Shown here piece by piece: positions 1 to 6,920 of a stretch of DNA of 12,392 bases; position 1 is the stretch's first letter, and each line of letters opens with the position of its first letter. The notes beneath the pieces are model-generated. The model ran no database searches. It saw only the letters and a program-made list of their open reading frames with translations, and was not told the DNA's origin. The stretch comes from JBCCEJ01 sp039030335 (GTDB lineage Bacteria > Pseudomonadota > Gammaproteobacteria > HK1): the NCBI GenBank assembly GCA_039030335.1, contig JBCCEJ010000111.1, forward strand, positions 1 to 12,392, in the 5' to 3' direction. The position numbers were made by a program, and so were the translations under genes.

Positions 1-2
1 AC

Positions 3-1695
3 ACGTCGGGCCCGCTGTCGTTCATGGATATCTACGACAAGATGTGCTTCACCGTGTCGTCGGCCGGGGGGCGCCGCGGTGCCCAGATGGGCACGTTCGA
101 CATCGGTCATCCCGACATCATGGACTTCATCCGCGCGAAGCGGGAGGACGGCAGACTCCGACAGTTCAACCTGTCGCTGCTGATTTCGAACGAGTTCATG
201 GAAGCGGTGCGGCGTGACGACCAGTGGACGCTCGCATTTCCACTCACTCGCGAGGAGATCGAAGCCGACGGTATCGATGTCGAAGACGCGAACACCGTGA
301 TCTGGCGTGACTGGCCCGTGCAGGAAGGTTACGTCACAAACGACGGCGGGGAAGTCGCCTGCAAGATCTACCGCCGGCTACCAGCACGCCGGGTATGGGA
401 CAGCATCATGTCGTCCACATACGATTTTGCCGAACCCGGCTTCATCCTGATCGACGCGATCAACGAGATGAACAACAACTGGTTCTGCGAAAACGTGCGC
501 GCGACCAATCCGTGTGGTGAACAACCGTTGCCTCCGTACGGCGCCTGCCTGCTCGGGTCACTCAACCTGACCCGGTTCGTGCGCGATCCGTTCACGAGCG
601 ACGCCCAGTTCGACTGGGATGAGTTCAACCATGTTGTCGCGATCTTCACGCGGATGCTGGACAACGTAGTTGAGATCAATGGACTGCCGCTCGAACAACA
701 ACGCGAAGAGATTCTGCGTAAACGCCGTCACGGGATGGGGTTCCTGGGGCTCGGCTCGACGCTCGCCCTGCTCGGCCTCCCGTACGGCTCAGCGGCATCG
801 CTCGAGTTTACCGAGGAAGTCAGCAAGCAGATGGCACTGACCGGCTGGAAGGTCGCCCCTGGAGCTATCCCGGGAGAAAGGTGCTGCACCGGTCATGGAC
901 GAAGAATTCGCCGTTACCGGCGCGATGCTCCGACAACGACCGGAGATGGAAGCGGATGGCTACCGGGTGGGTGATGTCATCAAGGGGCGCGTGCTGCACG
1001 CACGGTATAGCCGCTACATGCAGCGTATCGCTGAACTCGATCCGGTACTGGTAAGCGAGTTGGCGAAAGAGGGCGCGCGCTTTACGCACCACACGTCTAT
1101 CGCGCCCACCGGAACGATTTCGCTGTCGCTTGCAAACAATGCGAGCAACGGCATCGAACCGAGCTTTGCACATCATTACGCACGCAACGTCATCCGCGAA
1201 GGAAAGAAGACCAAGGAAAAGGTCGACGTCTTCTCTTACGAGTTGCTGGCCTATCGTGAATTGGTCAACGGTGACGCAACACCGGACGCGTCCGACTCTG
1301 ACAACGGTTTGCCGGACTATTTCACGGCGTCTGACCAGGTAACGCCCAAGCAGCATGTCGATGTACAGGCGGCCGCGCAGCGGTGGATCGATTCATCGAT
1401 TTCCAAAACGGCGAACGTACCTACGGAGTTCGCCTACGACGAATTCAAGGATATCTACCTTTACGCCTACGAGCAGCGACTGAAAGGGTGCACGACGTTT
1501 CGCTTCAACCCCGAGAACTTCCAGGGCGTACTGGTAAAAGACGAAGACCTGGAGCGCACCACCTATACGTTTACGCTGGCCGACGGCAGCGAAGTCGAGG
1601 TGAACGGCAACGAGGAAATCGAGTACGACGGTGAAATGCACACCGCCGCTAATTTATACGACGCATTCAAAGAAGGTTACTACGGAAAGTTCTGA
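3..1695 (+). CDS. nrdJa: Class II (adenosylcobalamin-dependent) ribonucleotide reductase catalytic subunit NrdJa, 5'-truncated by the window, apparent frameshift
   Basis: Reduces ribonucleotides to deoxyribonucleotides using a cobalamin-generated thiyl radical, in the cytoplasm. Reading opens in frame from base 3 (TSGPLSF before the Met at 24), so the N-terminus lies outside the window. The NPCGE motif at 507-521 holds the radical cysteine (513-515) with the catalytic Asn and Glu; GSLNLTRF follows. After the frameshift come APTGTIS and a NGIEPSFAHHY motif, typical of NrdJ. Frame continuity breaks at the C run 856-859: reading 3-857 then 859-1695 restores WKVALELSREKG, so one extra C explains it. 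Without that correction, the first part runs into unrelated sequence and stops at 974. The chain ends YYGKF without a Cys-rich tail, which nrdJb supplies 27 nt downstream. Family identity is secure. Whether the frameshift is real or an assembly error cannot be told from this sequence. Confidence 0.93.
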
Positions 1696-1708
1696 CGCGT
1701 AGCGCGTC
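1694..1708 (+). other. Small hairpin at the nrdJa stop, before the nrdJb ribosome binding site
   Basis: GACGCG (1694-1699) and CGCGTC (1703-1708) are perfect complements around a 3-nt loop. The left arm includes the last two bases of the nrdJa stop codon. The nrdJb Shine-Dalgarno GGGAG starts one base after the stem, so a ribosome ending nrdJa would melt it. A role in coupling the two subunits is inference. Confidence 0.4.
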
Positions 1709-1722
1709 GGGAGAGAAACGCC

Positions 1723-2430
1723 ATGGCCATCAAAATTGATCAGAAGATCGTCAAGTACCGGGTTCGGTCAGATGACGACAATGCGCAGACGCCGGAGCCC
1801 ACCAGCAACGTCATCCAGATGCACGAGAGACTCGAGCGTCCGGAGATGCTGCTCGGCAGTACCTACAAAATCAAAACCCCGCTTTCGGAACACGCGCTGT
1901 ACATCACGATCAACGACATCGTGTTGAATGAGGGCACCGAACATGAGCAGCGCCGTCCTTTCGAGATATTCATCAACTCGAAGAACATGGAGCACTTTCA
2001 GTGGGTGCTCGCGCTGACGCGAATTATCTCGGCGGTGTTCCGCAAAGGCGGTGACGTCACCTTCTTGGTTGAAGAACTGCGGTCGGTGTTTGACCCGAGT
2101 GGCGGCTATTTCAAACGGGGCGGTAAGTTCATGCCATCACTGGTGGCCGAGATCGGTGAGGTCATCGAGTGCCACATGCGCACCATCGGTCTGCTGCCCA
2201 GCGAGACGCTGGATGACAACCAGCGCAAGCACATCGAAGAGAAACGCGCCGAAGCGGAAGCTCGTGAGGAGCAGGGCAAGGTTGGCGCAGCAACCGGCGA
2301 GGGCTCCGCCGATACGGATAGTGCGTTTCCAGCGTCTGCGACGCTATGTGCCAAATGCCATGTTAAAGCCGTGGTAATGATGGACGGTTGCATGACCTGC
2401 CTCAACTGCGGCGACTCGAAATGTGGGTGA
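1723..2430 (+). CDS. nrdJb: NrdJb, TSCPD-type second subunit of split class II ribonucleotide reductase
   Basis: A 235-residue cytoplasmic protein that completes the split cobalamin-dependent reductase. In Pseudomonas the nrdJa and nrdJb products are both needed. The central part (about residues 35-165) resembles the TSCPD domain found at the C-terminus of unsplit NrdJ. A charged linker (about 170-205) leads to a Cys-rich tail with C209, C212, C223, C226, C229 and C234 (CAKC, then CMTCLNCG and a final KCG). That tail is expected to re-reduce the active-site disulfide or to bind metal. ATG 1723 is chosen because GGGAGAG at 1709-1715 lies at suitable spacing. It forms one transcription unit with nrdJa and is followed by a strong terminator. 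Family assignment is firm. The exact role of each cysteine is inferred from the family. Confidence 0.9.
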   Translation: MAIKIDQKIVKYRVRSDDDNAQTPEPTSNVIQMHERLERPEMLLGSTYKIKTPLSEHALYITINDIVLNEGTEHEQRRPFEIFINSKNMEHFQWVLALTRIISAVFRKGGDVTFLVEELRSVFDPSGGYFKRGGKFMPSLVAEIGEVIECHMRTIGLLPSETLDDNQRKHIEEKRAEAEAREEQGKVGAATGEGSADTDSAFPASATLCAKCHVKAVVMMDGCMTCLNCGDSKCG

Positions 2431-2436
2431 AACCGG

Positions 2437-2452
2437 GCTGGTTGGGACCAGC
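2437..2452 (+). other. Hairpin just after the nrdJb stop
   Basis: GCTGGT (2437-2442) and ACCAGC (2447-2452) form a perfect 6-bp stem around TGGG, 6 nt after the nrdJb stop. No T run follows, so it is not a terminator by itself. It may protect the 3' end of the message or mean nothing. Confidence 0.3.
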
Positions 2453-2552
2453 TCAGAACTGAATACTTCCAAGCCAGTCGGGGTGGGAAGAGAGAAGTAG
2501 CGAAGAATTCACGTGGAGGCCGTGACGGGTGCCGAGAGGGACTTCGGCATTG

Positions 2553-2598
2553 GCTCGCCGCTTGTCAGCTTCGGCTGGCAGCGGCGAGCAATTTTTTT
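2553..2598 (+). terminator. Rho-independent terminator after nrdJb, UUCG loop
   Basis: The outer arms GCTCGCCGCT (2553-2562) and AGCGGCGAGC (2580-2589) pair perfectly over 10 bp. After one bulged T, GTCAGC pairs with GCTGGC (one G-U) and closes on a C(UUCG)G tetraloop, an unusually stable cap. AA and seven T (2592-2598) follow. The T tract is only on the plus-strand side, so it ends the nrdJa-nrdJb transcript. Confidence 0.92.
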
Positions 2599-2884
2599 CG
2601 CTTATTCTGGAGCGTAACCCGGTGATGTCCGCCGTGGTTGCGTCGCGGTACGGTGAAAGTTCAGAAGCAACGTTCGCGCAGCGAGTAATGTCGGCCAGAC
2701 CCGATCCACAGGCCTCCCGGCGAGGGACACTTGAGACAGCGCACCTCGCGAAGGCGATCGCCGGTCGGGTACGGTCGCCGCTGGATCAGCCTGGACTTGG
2801 CCCCCGTACAGCGCGAGGATAACCGCACGTCGCGAATCTAAGGATTCGTTCTGGCAACTGCTATCGAGGGTGGCGCCACAGTCG
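2599..2884. other. Intergenic stretch before the receiver gene
   Basis: About 285 nt between the nrdJ terminator and the receiver gene. I see no convincing gene and no clear sigma-70 promoter pair. One perfect hairpin, CGAATC (2833-2838) and GATTCG (2843-2848) around TAAG, lies 36 nt before ATG 2885. It has no T tract and could only be a 5' leader structure. Confidence 0.4.
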
Positions 2885-3316
2885 ATGCCGCAGTCCGCTC
2901 CAGTCTGGAAACCGCTGATACTCCTGGTCGACGACTCGCCGACGCATGTAGCAGTGGTTCGTCAGGCGCTCGAGAAAGCGGGATATCGCGTTTCGGTTGC
3001 GGCAACCGGTCGGCAGGCCTTGCAGCTGACACGCGAACTCGGACCAGATCTGCTACTGATGGACGTCGTCATGCCGGATATGAACGGTTATCAGGCGACG
3101 CGCAAGCTGACCCGTTCGAAAGTAACCGCACACATACCGGTCATACTCTCGAGTTCCAAGAATCAGGAAAGCGATCGCGTCTGGGGATTGCGCCAGGGCG
3201 CCGTCGACTACATCGTCAAGCCATTTGATGAGAAGGACCTACTGCGGCGAGTCGCTCACGCGCTGGAACGCGCGGCTGCCTCCGAGCAGCGCTATGCGAA
3301 CAGCGCCGAGGATTGA
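2885..3316 (+). CDS. Stand-alone PilH-like response regulator (single receiver domain)
   Basis: A 143-residue CheY-type receiver with no output domain. The acidic pocket is D16 and D17 (VDDSP), the phosphoacceptor is D60 (LLMDVVMPDMNG), the switch Ser is S89, the aromatic switch is Y109, and the invariant Lys is K112 (VKPF). NGYQATRKLT and DRVWGLRQGA closely match PilH, the twitching-motility receiver phosphorylated by a CheA-type kinase. No pil or chp gene is nearby, so the pathway is inferred from sequence only. ATG 2885 is preferred: GAGGGTGG lies 11-19 nt upstream, whereas the in-frame GTG at 2870 has no usable ribosome binding site. The TGA at 3314-3316 is in the same frame as the RNase D coding sequence that follows. 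Receiver identity is certain; the PilH role is moderate. Confidence 0.88.
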   Translation: MPQSAPVWKPLILLVDDSPTHVAVVRQALEKAGYRVSVAATGRQALQLTRELGPDLLLMDVVMPDMNGYQATRKLTRSKVTAHIPVILSSSKNQESDRVWGLRQGAVDYIVKPFDEKDLLRRVAHALERAAASEQRYANSAED

Positions 3317-3403
3317 ACCGTCGCGGGCGCTGCTCTCAACTACACCTACATCACTTCCAATGACGGCCTTGAGGCGGCGGCGAATCGCTGGCAAGACGTC
3401 GAG
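3317..3403 (+). other. Conserved RNase D N-terminus lacking a canonical start codon
   Basis: In frame with and directly upstream of GTG 3404, codons from 3335 read LNYTYITSND and on to VEVIGLDTEF. From memory, this lines up without gaps with the first 28 residues of E. coli RNase D (MNYQMITTDD...IALDTEF), and the CTC at 3335 falls on the initiator Met. The frame is open from the receiver stop at 3314-3316 and contains no ATG, GTG or TTG before 3404. So these bases look coding, but the start is unclear: CTC or ATC initiation, a sequence error, or readthrough of the TGA. Confidence 0.7.
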
Positions 3404-4465
3404 GTGATCGGGCTGGATACGGAGTTCATCCGGGAACGCACTTATTATCCCGCGGCCGGTCTCGTGCAGTTGCAGGCAAGGGATGAAACCTTGCTGATCG
3501 ACCCGGTATCGTGCACCCATCTCGATCCGCTACGCGAGTTGCTGGGCAACCCGCGCTGCCTGAAGCTGGTGCATTCGGGCAGTGAGGACATGCAGGTCAT
3601 GGCGGCATTATGTGATGTCGAGCCGCAGCCGTTGTTCGATACTCAGATCGGTGCGGCCTTCAGCGGGATCGGCCACGGACTCGGTTACCACCGGCTGGTG
3701 AAAACCATCGTGGGCATCGAACTCGCCAAGGACCAGACACGCTCGAACTGGTTACAGCGACCCCTCAGTCCGAAGCAGTTGAGCTACGCCGCGCTCGATG
3801 TCATTCATCTTCCGAAAGTCTACGCAGAACTCGAAGCTGCCTTGGCAACGCGAGGCTTTCGTCACTGGTGTGACGAGGAATGTCGGCGCGCAAACCATCC
3901 GGCCGGGCAAATGCAGGACCCGCGGCACGCCTTCCGGCGCATCAAGAATGCGAGCCGTCTCAAAGCCGCGGAACAGCACCGCCTGAGAAGTCTGGCCAGC
4001 TGGCGCGAAGAGTACGCTCGCAGGCAGAACGTGGCCCGAAACCATATCGCGAAAGACGCCGCACTGCTCGAACTGGCGCGTCGGCCGCCGCGCAGTCAGG
4101 CCGAGCTGCGCGGCAGCGATGTGCTACACCCAGTGGCCATCCGGCGCTTTGGTGCAGCGCTGCTGGCAGCCGTCGAGGCGCTGCCGGCGGAGTCGAGCGC
4201 CAACCCGGTGTCACCACTGGTAGAGTCGCTCGACAACGACCGGGTCGCTGCTAAGATCCCGGTCTTGAATGAGTTCGTGCAGGCTCGGGCGCTCGAGCTG
4301 GACCTGCCGCCGACCTTACTCGCCAGAAAGCGCGACCTTGAATGGCTTGCCCACGACCCGACCTCGTCGGTGGACGGTGCTGGCCTGCCCAATGCACTAT
4401 TGACCGGATGGCGACTCGAGGCCCTGGGTGCCGACCTGCGAGCGCTCGCGATGGAGGGCTCATGA
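3404..4465 (+). CDS. rnd: Ribonuclease D (DEDDy 3'-5' exonuclease, tRNA 3' maturation)
   Basis: Trims the 3' ends of tRNA precursors and other small RNAs, in the cytoplasm. Numbered from GTG 3404 (353 residues), the two-metal active site is D5 and E7 (LDTEF), D62 (HSGSEDMQV), and Y128 with D132 (SYAALD), the complete DEDDy set. An HRDC-type helical region follows (about 185-260), and the C-terminus (LPNALLTGWRLEAL) matches RNase D. GTG 3404 is given because it is the only canonical start near the right place, but it would remove about 23 residues, including the first strand of the exonuclease fold. The family Asp is normally near residue 28, so the true protein probably begins near 3335. No good ribosome binding site precedes 3404. 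The stop overlaps the next gene's ATG. Function is secure; the start is not. Confidence 0.92.
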   Translation: MIGLDTEFIRERTYYPAAGLVQLQARDETLLIDPVSCTHLDPLRELLGNPRCLKLVHSGSEDMQVMAALCDVEPQPLFDTQIGAAFSGIGHGLGYHRLVKTIVGIELAKDQTRSNWLQRPLSPKQLSYAALDVIHLPKVYAELEAALATRGFRHWCDEECRRANHPAGQMQDPRHAFRRIKNASRLKAAEQHRLRSLASWREEYARRQNVARNHIAKDAALLELARRPPRSQAELRGSDVLHPVAIRRFGAALLAAVEALPAESSANPVSPLVESLDNDRVAAKIPVLNEFVQARALELDLPPTLLARKRDLEWLAHDPTSSVDGAGLPNALLTGWRLEALGADLRALAMEGS

Positions 4466-5148
4466 ATACTACAAAGCGCCTCCGCAGACTCACAGCGCGA
4501 TGCCCGGTATCCGGCCGGAGTTCAGGGATACGCCGCCGCTCGCTGTTGGCTTGCATTGTGTTGGTATGGACGATGCTGCTGTCCGGACCAACGGCAGCCC
4601 AGTCGCTGTTGCCCACCGGATTCGGGACGGTCAACATAGGCGCCGCCTGGGACGAAGTGTCGGCCGGCTTCGATTTCAGGGACCTGTCCGACGCGTCCAC
4701 GCTGCTGGAGCGATTGAACCAGGAATGCGGATACAAAACGGCACTGGTCAACTCGGATGATGGCGACCTGTTGATTACGGTGAACGACTTCATCGTCACG
4801 GATTTGAGCTACGCGACCCCGCTGGAACCCAACTCCGACCTTATGGCGGTCGCCGACCTGGTCATGCAGACCTACGGACAGCCGAAGTCGGCGACGATGC
4901 GTGACGCAATCGGCAAGGCAACGCTGGATCGAGCTCGGGTCAGTCACATCGAACTACGCTACGACGCGAAGAATCCGGTGACCTTTTATATCAGCGGGGC
5001 GGCCGTATGGCAGTATCAGATCAACGTGCAGTACGCCCAGAAACGTTGGCATCAGAACAAGAACACGCGTTGTGCGCGCCAGCGAGCCAAGACATTGCGA
5101 GCCGCCGCGAAGGCCAAGCCGACGCAACCGAAGGATGACGACCAGTAA
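4462..5148 (+). CDS. Predicted secreted or periplasmic protein of unknown function
   Basis: A 228-residue protein that I do not recognise. ATG 4462 overlaps the rnd stop (ATGA) and has a strong GGAGGG Shine-Dalgarno at 4453-4458, which favours it over in-frame starts further upstream. A basic N-terminus (RRR at 24-26), a hydrophobic core (about 28-41) and a small-residue site near TAA-Q (44-47) make a signal peptide likely. The mature part is short and soluble-looking, with about 180 residues, two cysteines (C89, C204) and no internal membrane helix. It ends in a Lys/Arg/Ala-rich tail (about 195-228) that could bind an anionic partner. The overlap implies co-translation with rnd, but that does not show a shared function, because RNase D is cytoplasmic and this product should leave the cytoplasm. 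Confidence 0.8.
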   Translation: MNTTKRLRRLTARCPVSGRSSGIRRRSLLACIVLVWTMLLSGPTAAQSLLPTGFGTVNIGAAWDEVSAGFDFRDLSDASTLLERLNQECGYKTALVNSDDGDLLITVNDFIVTDLSYATPLEPNSDLMAVADLVMQTYGQPKSATMRDAIGKATLDRARVSHIELRYDAKNPVTFYISGAAVWQYQINVQYAQKRWHQNKNTRCARQRAKTLRAAAKAKPTQPKDDDQ

Positions 5149-5166
5149 CAGGGGCGCGCGGGTGCT

Positions 5167-6495
5167 CTAAAGCGCTCTTCCCGCCACCGTGCCGATCAGG
5201 CAGGTGTCCGTGCAGTTGGTGATGCGCACGCGCTGCATACCTTCCAATGACGCTCTGGCATCAGGTAGCTCTACGCGAAGGTAAGTATCGGTCAATCCAC
5301 CGATAACGGGCTGTCCGGCCCGCGTGCTAGCCTCCATCAGGACATCGACATCCCGACCGACGTAAGCCGTTCGGAATGCGTGAGCTTTGTCGCTGGACAG
5401 GCGTTTCAGTGCGCGGACCCGGCGCTTCTTGATATCCGGTTGCACCTGGTCACCGAAGCTCTCTGCCTCAGAGCCTGGCCGGACCGAATAGGTGAACGGA
5501 TGCACGTAAGTGATTGGCCATCGGGTCAACCAGTCGAAAGTCGCCTGAAAATCGCCATCGCTTTCTCCCGGAAATCCGCAGATGACGTCGGTGCCAAATC
5601 CAAACTCTGGAATGAGTTCCTGGATACGATTCACCAGCCGGTCGAAGTCTTCGACCTGGTAGCGGCGGCGCATCCGCGTCAACACCGTGTTGCTTCCGCT
5701 CTGAAACGGAATGTGGAAATGGTTTGCGAACCTCGCCGAATCGGCCATGAGCTCCAGCAGTTCGTCCGTGACGGTGGACGGCTCGATAGAAGACAACCTC
5801 AGGCGCTCGAGACCCGGAAGGCTGAGAAGCCGCGTTGCCAGTTCCGGAAGCAGACGCCGTCCCACGAGATCGATACCGTAGTCACCGACATGCACGCCCG
5901 TCAGCACGATCTCCGGATAGCCGCCATCGATGAGTTCGCGAGCCTGGTCCAGGACCTTGCCCATGTCGCGGCTGCGCGAGATGCCACGCGTTTGCGGAAC
6001 GATGCAAAAGGAACACTTTTCGTTGCAGCCCTCCTGCACTTTCACGAACGCCCGGGACCGATCCATCATCTCCGTGATCGGTACTTCCAGGAACTTTGTC
6101 GCATCGGAGACCGGCGAGACCGCGACCCGTCCGCCTCCGGGCTCCGCGTCCCGGAGTTCGACCGCGATGCGGCCGCGGTCCGCCGCGCCCAGCACCACTG
6201 AGACGCCGGGCAAAGCGGCGATCTCCTGACTTGCCCGCTGTGCGTAACATCCGGTTACGACGATCCGGGCGTCCGGATGTTCTTTGGCGAGCCGTCGGAT
6301 GGTTTTACGCGCAGTGGCATCAGCTCGAGCCGTCACGCTGCACGTATTGACGACGTAGATGTCGGCGTCTTCGCGCATCCCGACGGTGCGGTATTCACCT
6401 TCTTCCTCGAGCAGGGTGCGCATCGTTTCGGTGTCGTACTGATTCAGACGGCAGCCGAATGTGCAGAACGCGACGCGCTTGGAGTTGGACGGCAT
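5167..6495 (-). CDS. mtaB: tRNA (N6-L-threonylcarbamoyladenosine(37)-C(2))-methylthiotransferase MtaB
   Basis: A radical-SAM enzyme that converts t6A37 to ms2t6A37 in tRNAs reading ANN codons; cytoplasmic. The 442-residue length fits the family. The N-terminal methylthiotransferase domain has C15 (FGCRLNQ), C52 (NTCSVT) and C83 (TGCYAQ) for the auxiliary 4Fe-4S cluster. The radical-SAM core has CNEKCSFC (C157, C161, C164). A TRAM-like RNA-binding domain occupies about residues 380-442. The CRLNQYDTE motif and overall length favour MtaB over MiaB and RimO. ATG at 6495 fits the family N-terminus, although its Shine-Dalgarno is weak. A perfect TATAAT lies about 50 nt upstream. The gene converges on the secreted-protein gene, leaving 18 nt between stops, with no obvious terminator in that gap. 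Confidence 0.94.
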   Translation of the reverse strand: MPSNSKRVAFCTFGCRLNQYDTETMRTLLEEEGEYRTVGMREDADIYVVNTCSVTARADATARKTIRRLAKEHPDARIVVTGCYAQRASQEIAALPGVSVVLGAADRGRIAVELRDAEPGGGRVAVSPVSDATKFLEVPITEMMDRSRAFVKVQEGCNEKCSFCIVPQTRGISRSRDMGKVLDQARELIDGGYPEIVLTGVHVGDYGIDLVGRRLLPELATRLLSLPGLERLRLSSIEPSTVTDELLELMADSARFANHFHIPFQSGSNTVLTRMRRRYQVEDFDRLVNRIQELIPEFGFGTDVICGFPGESDGDFQATFDWLTRWPITYVHPFTYSVRPGSEAESFGDQVQPDIKKRRVRALKRLSSDKAHAFRTAYVGRDVDVLMEASTRAGQPVIGGLTDTYLRVELPDARASLEGMQRVRITNCTDTCLIGTVAGRAL

Positions 6496-6543
6496 GCTTG
6501 GAGCTACGCGTTACGGAGGGTGGCCGTAAGGCCAGGGACAGTC

Positions 6544-6549
6544 ATTATA
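6544..6549 (-). promoter_or_regulatory. Candidate -10 element for mtaB
   Basis: The minus strand reads TATAAT, a perfect sigma-70 -10, 49 nt upstream of the mtaB start. No good -35 is visible 16-18 nt further up (AGGCGG, AAGGCG or GAAGGC). A TGCC just before the box is not a proper extended -10. The leader contains a small TGGCC/GGCCA hairpin (about 6521-6534). Confidence 0.5.
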
Positions 6550-6648
6550 GGCAGAGTCGCGGCACCCGCCTTCCCCCGCGAAAGTCGGCTTCGACTACTC
6601 CGGGCCCGGCAGCCTTCCGAAAGCCTTGAAGATGCCCGTGCAGCGGGC

Positions 6649-6693
6649 AAAAAAATGCGCTGGTCAGGCATTAGGATTGCCTGATACCAGCGC
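6649..6693 (-). terminator. Strong rho-independent terminator, minus strand
   Basis: On the minus strand, GCGCTGG and TCAGGCA (6693-6687 and 6684-6678, separated by a 2-nt bulge) pair perfectly with TGCCTGA and CCAGCGC (6670-6664 and 6663-6657). That gives 14 bp around a 6-nt loop. Then come A and seven T (complement of A at 6649-6655). The T tract lies only on the minus side. It is upstream of the mtaB promoter and ends no visible protein gene, so it implies a minus-strand transcript from 6700-7100. Confidence 0.85.
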
Positions 6694-6885
6694 CAACAGG
6701 AGGAAGCACCGTATCGTCAGCGCGCCGCTCGCGGCTCACTGAGAGTTCATGCATACACGGGGTCCAGATGGAGTCCTGCATGCCAAATTCAAGTCGCGCC
6801 CGCGCTCTCGGAACAGTTCGGGCGCAGACCGCTTCAGGTCGCCTCGACGCGGCGCTTTTGCGCTGTCCGTTACGACCTGATGTTG
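6649..6885 (-). ncRNA. Candidate small RNA of unknown family, about 237 nt
   Basis: This is inferred from signals, not family recognition. A promoter-like pair (TTGTAT, 17 nt, TATGCT) would start RNA near 6885 on the minus strand, and a strong intrinsic terminator ends it at 6649. Between them are perfect stems: TCAGGTCG/CGACCTGA (arms 6873-6880 and 6834-6841) enclosing GCGC-AAAA-GCGC (6852-6863); GCGCCCG/CGGGCGC (arms 6819-6825 and 6796-6802); and CATGCA/TGCATG (6748-6753 and 6777-6782). A pyrimidine-rich CUUCCUCCU (6706-6698) sits just before the terminator. It does not match RNase P RNA, 4.5S RNA or tmRNA hallmarks, and I could not match it to 6S RNA. The 5' end is approximate. Confidence 0.5.
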
Positions 6886-6891
6886 CGTTGC

Positions 6892-6920
6892 AGCATACGA
6901 GAATCCGGTCATGAATACAA
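6892..6920 (-). promoter_or_regulatory. Candidate sigma-70 promoter for the small RNA
   Basis: Minus strand: TTGTAT (6920-6915, 4 of 6 matches to TTGACA), a 17-nt spacer, and TATGCT (6897-6892, 4 of 6 to TATAAT). The spacer contains CATGACCGGATT, whose 12 bases recur at 7006-6995, so the spacer may hold a regulator site. Each box alone is weak. The spacing and the downstream terminator raise its credibility. Confidence 0.4.

Noticed and set aside
895..1695. A separate gene starting at ATG 895
   Set aside because: Homology to NrdJ continues without a break from codons before 895 (from 859) and from the other frame, so this is the second half of nrdJa, not an independent gene.
2529..2822. Plus-strand open frame of 97 codons after nrdJb
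   Set aside because: It runs through the nrdJ terminator hairpin and its T tract, and the composition looks like translated non-coding GC-rich DNA.
5380..6201. Long plus-strand open frame of 273 codons opposite mtaB
   Set aside because: It is fully antisense to a well-supported mtaB gene, and the product has no family features. Long antisense frames are common at this GC content.
6634..6655. GCCCG/CGGGC hairpin followed by seven A on the plus strand
   Set aside because: A tract of A rather than T follows it on the plus strand, so it is not a plus-strand terminator. The A tract is the T run of the minus-strand terminator.
6698..6706. AGGAGGAAG on the plus strand as a ribosome binding site
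   Set aside because: No ATG, GTG or TTG follows at usable spacing, so it does not start a plus-strand gene. It is better explained as the complement of the small RNA motif.
6649..6885. Assignment of the candidate small RNA to a known family (RNase P RNA, 6S, 4.5S, tmRNA, CsrB/RsmZ type)
   Set aside because: Hallmark sequences I know for RNase P RNA, 4.5S RNA and tmRNA are absent, I could not match it to 6S RNA, and only one ANGGA motif (ACGGA) is present, too few for a CsrA sponge.
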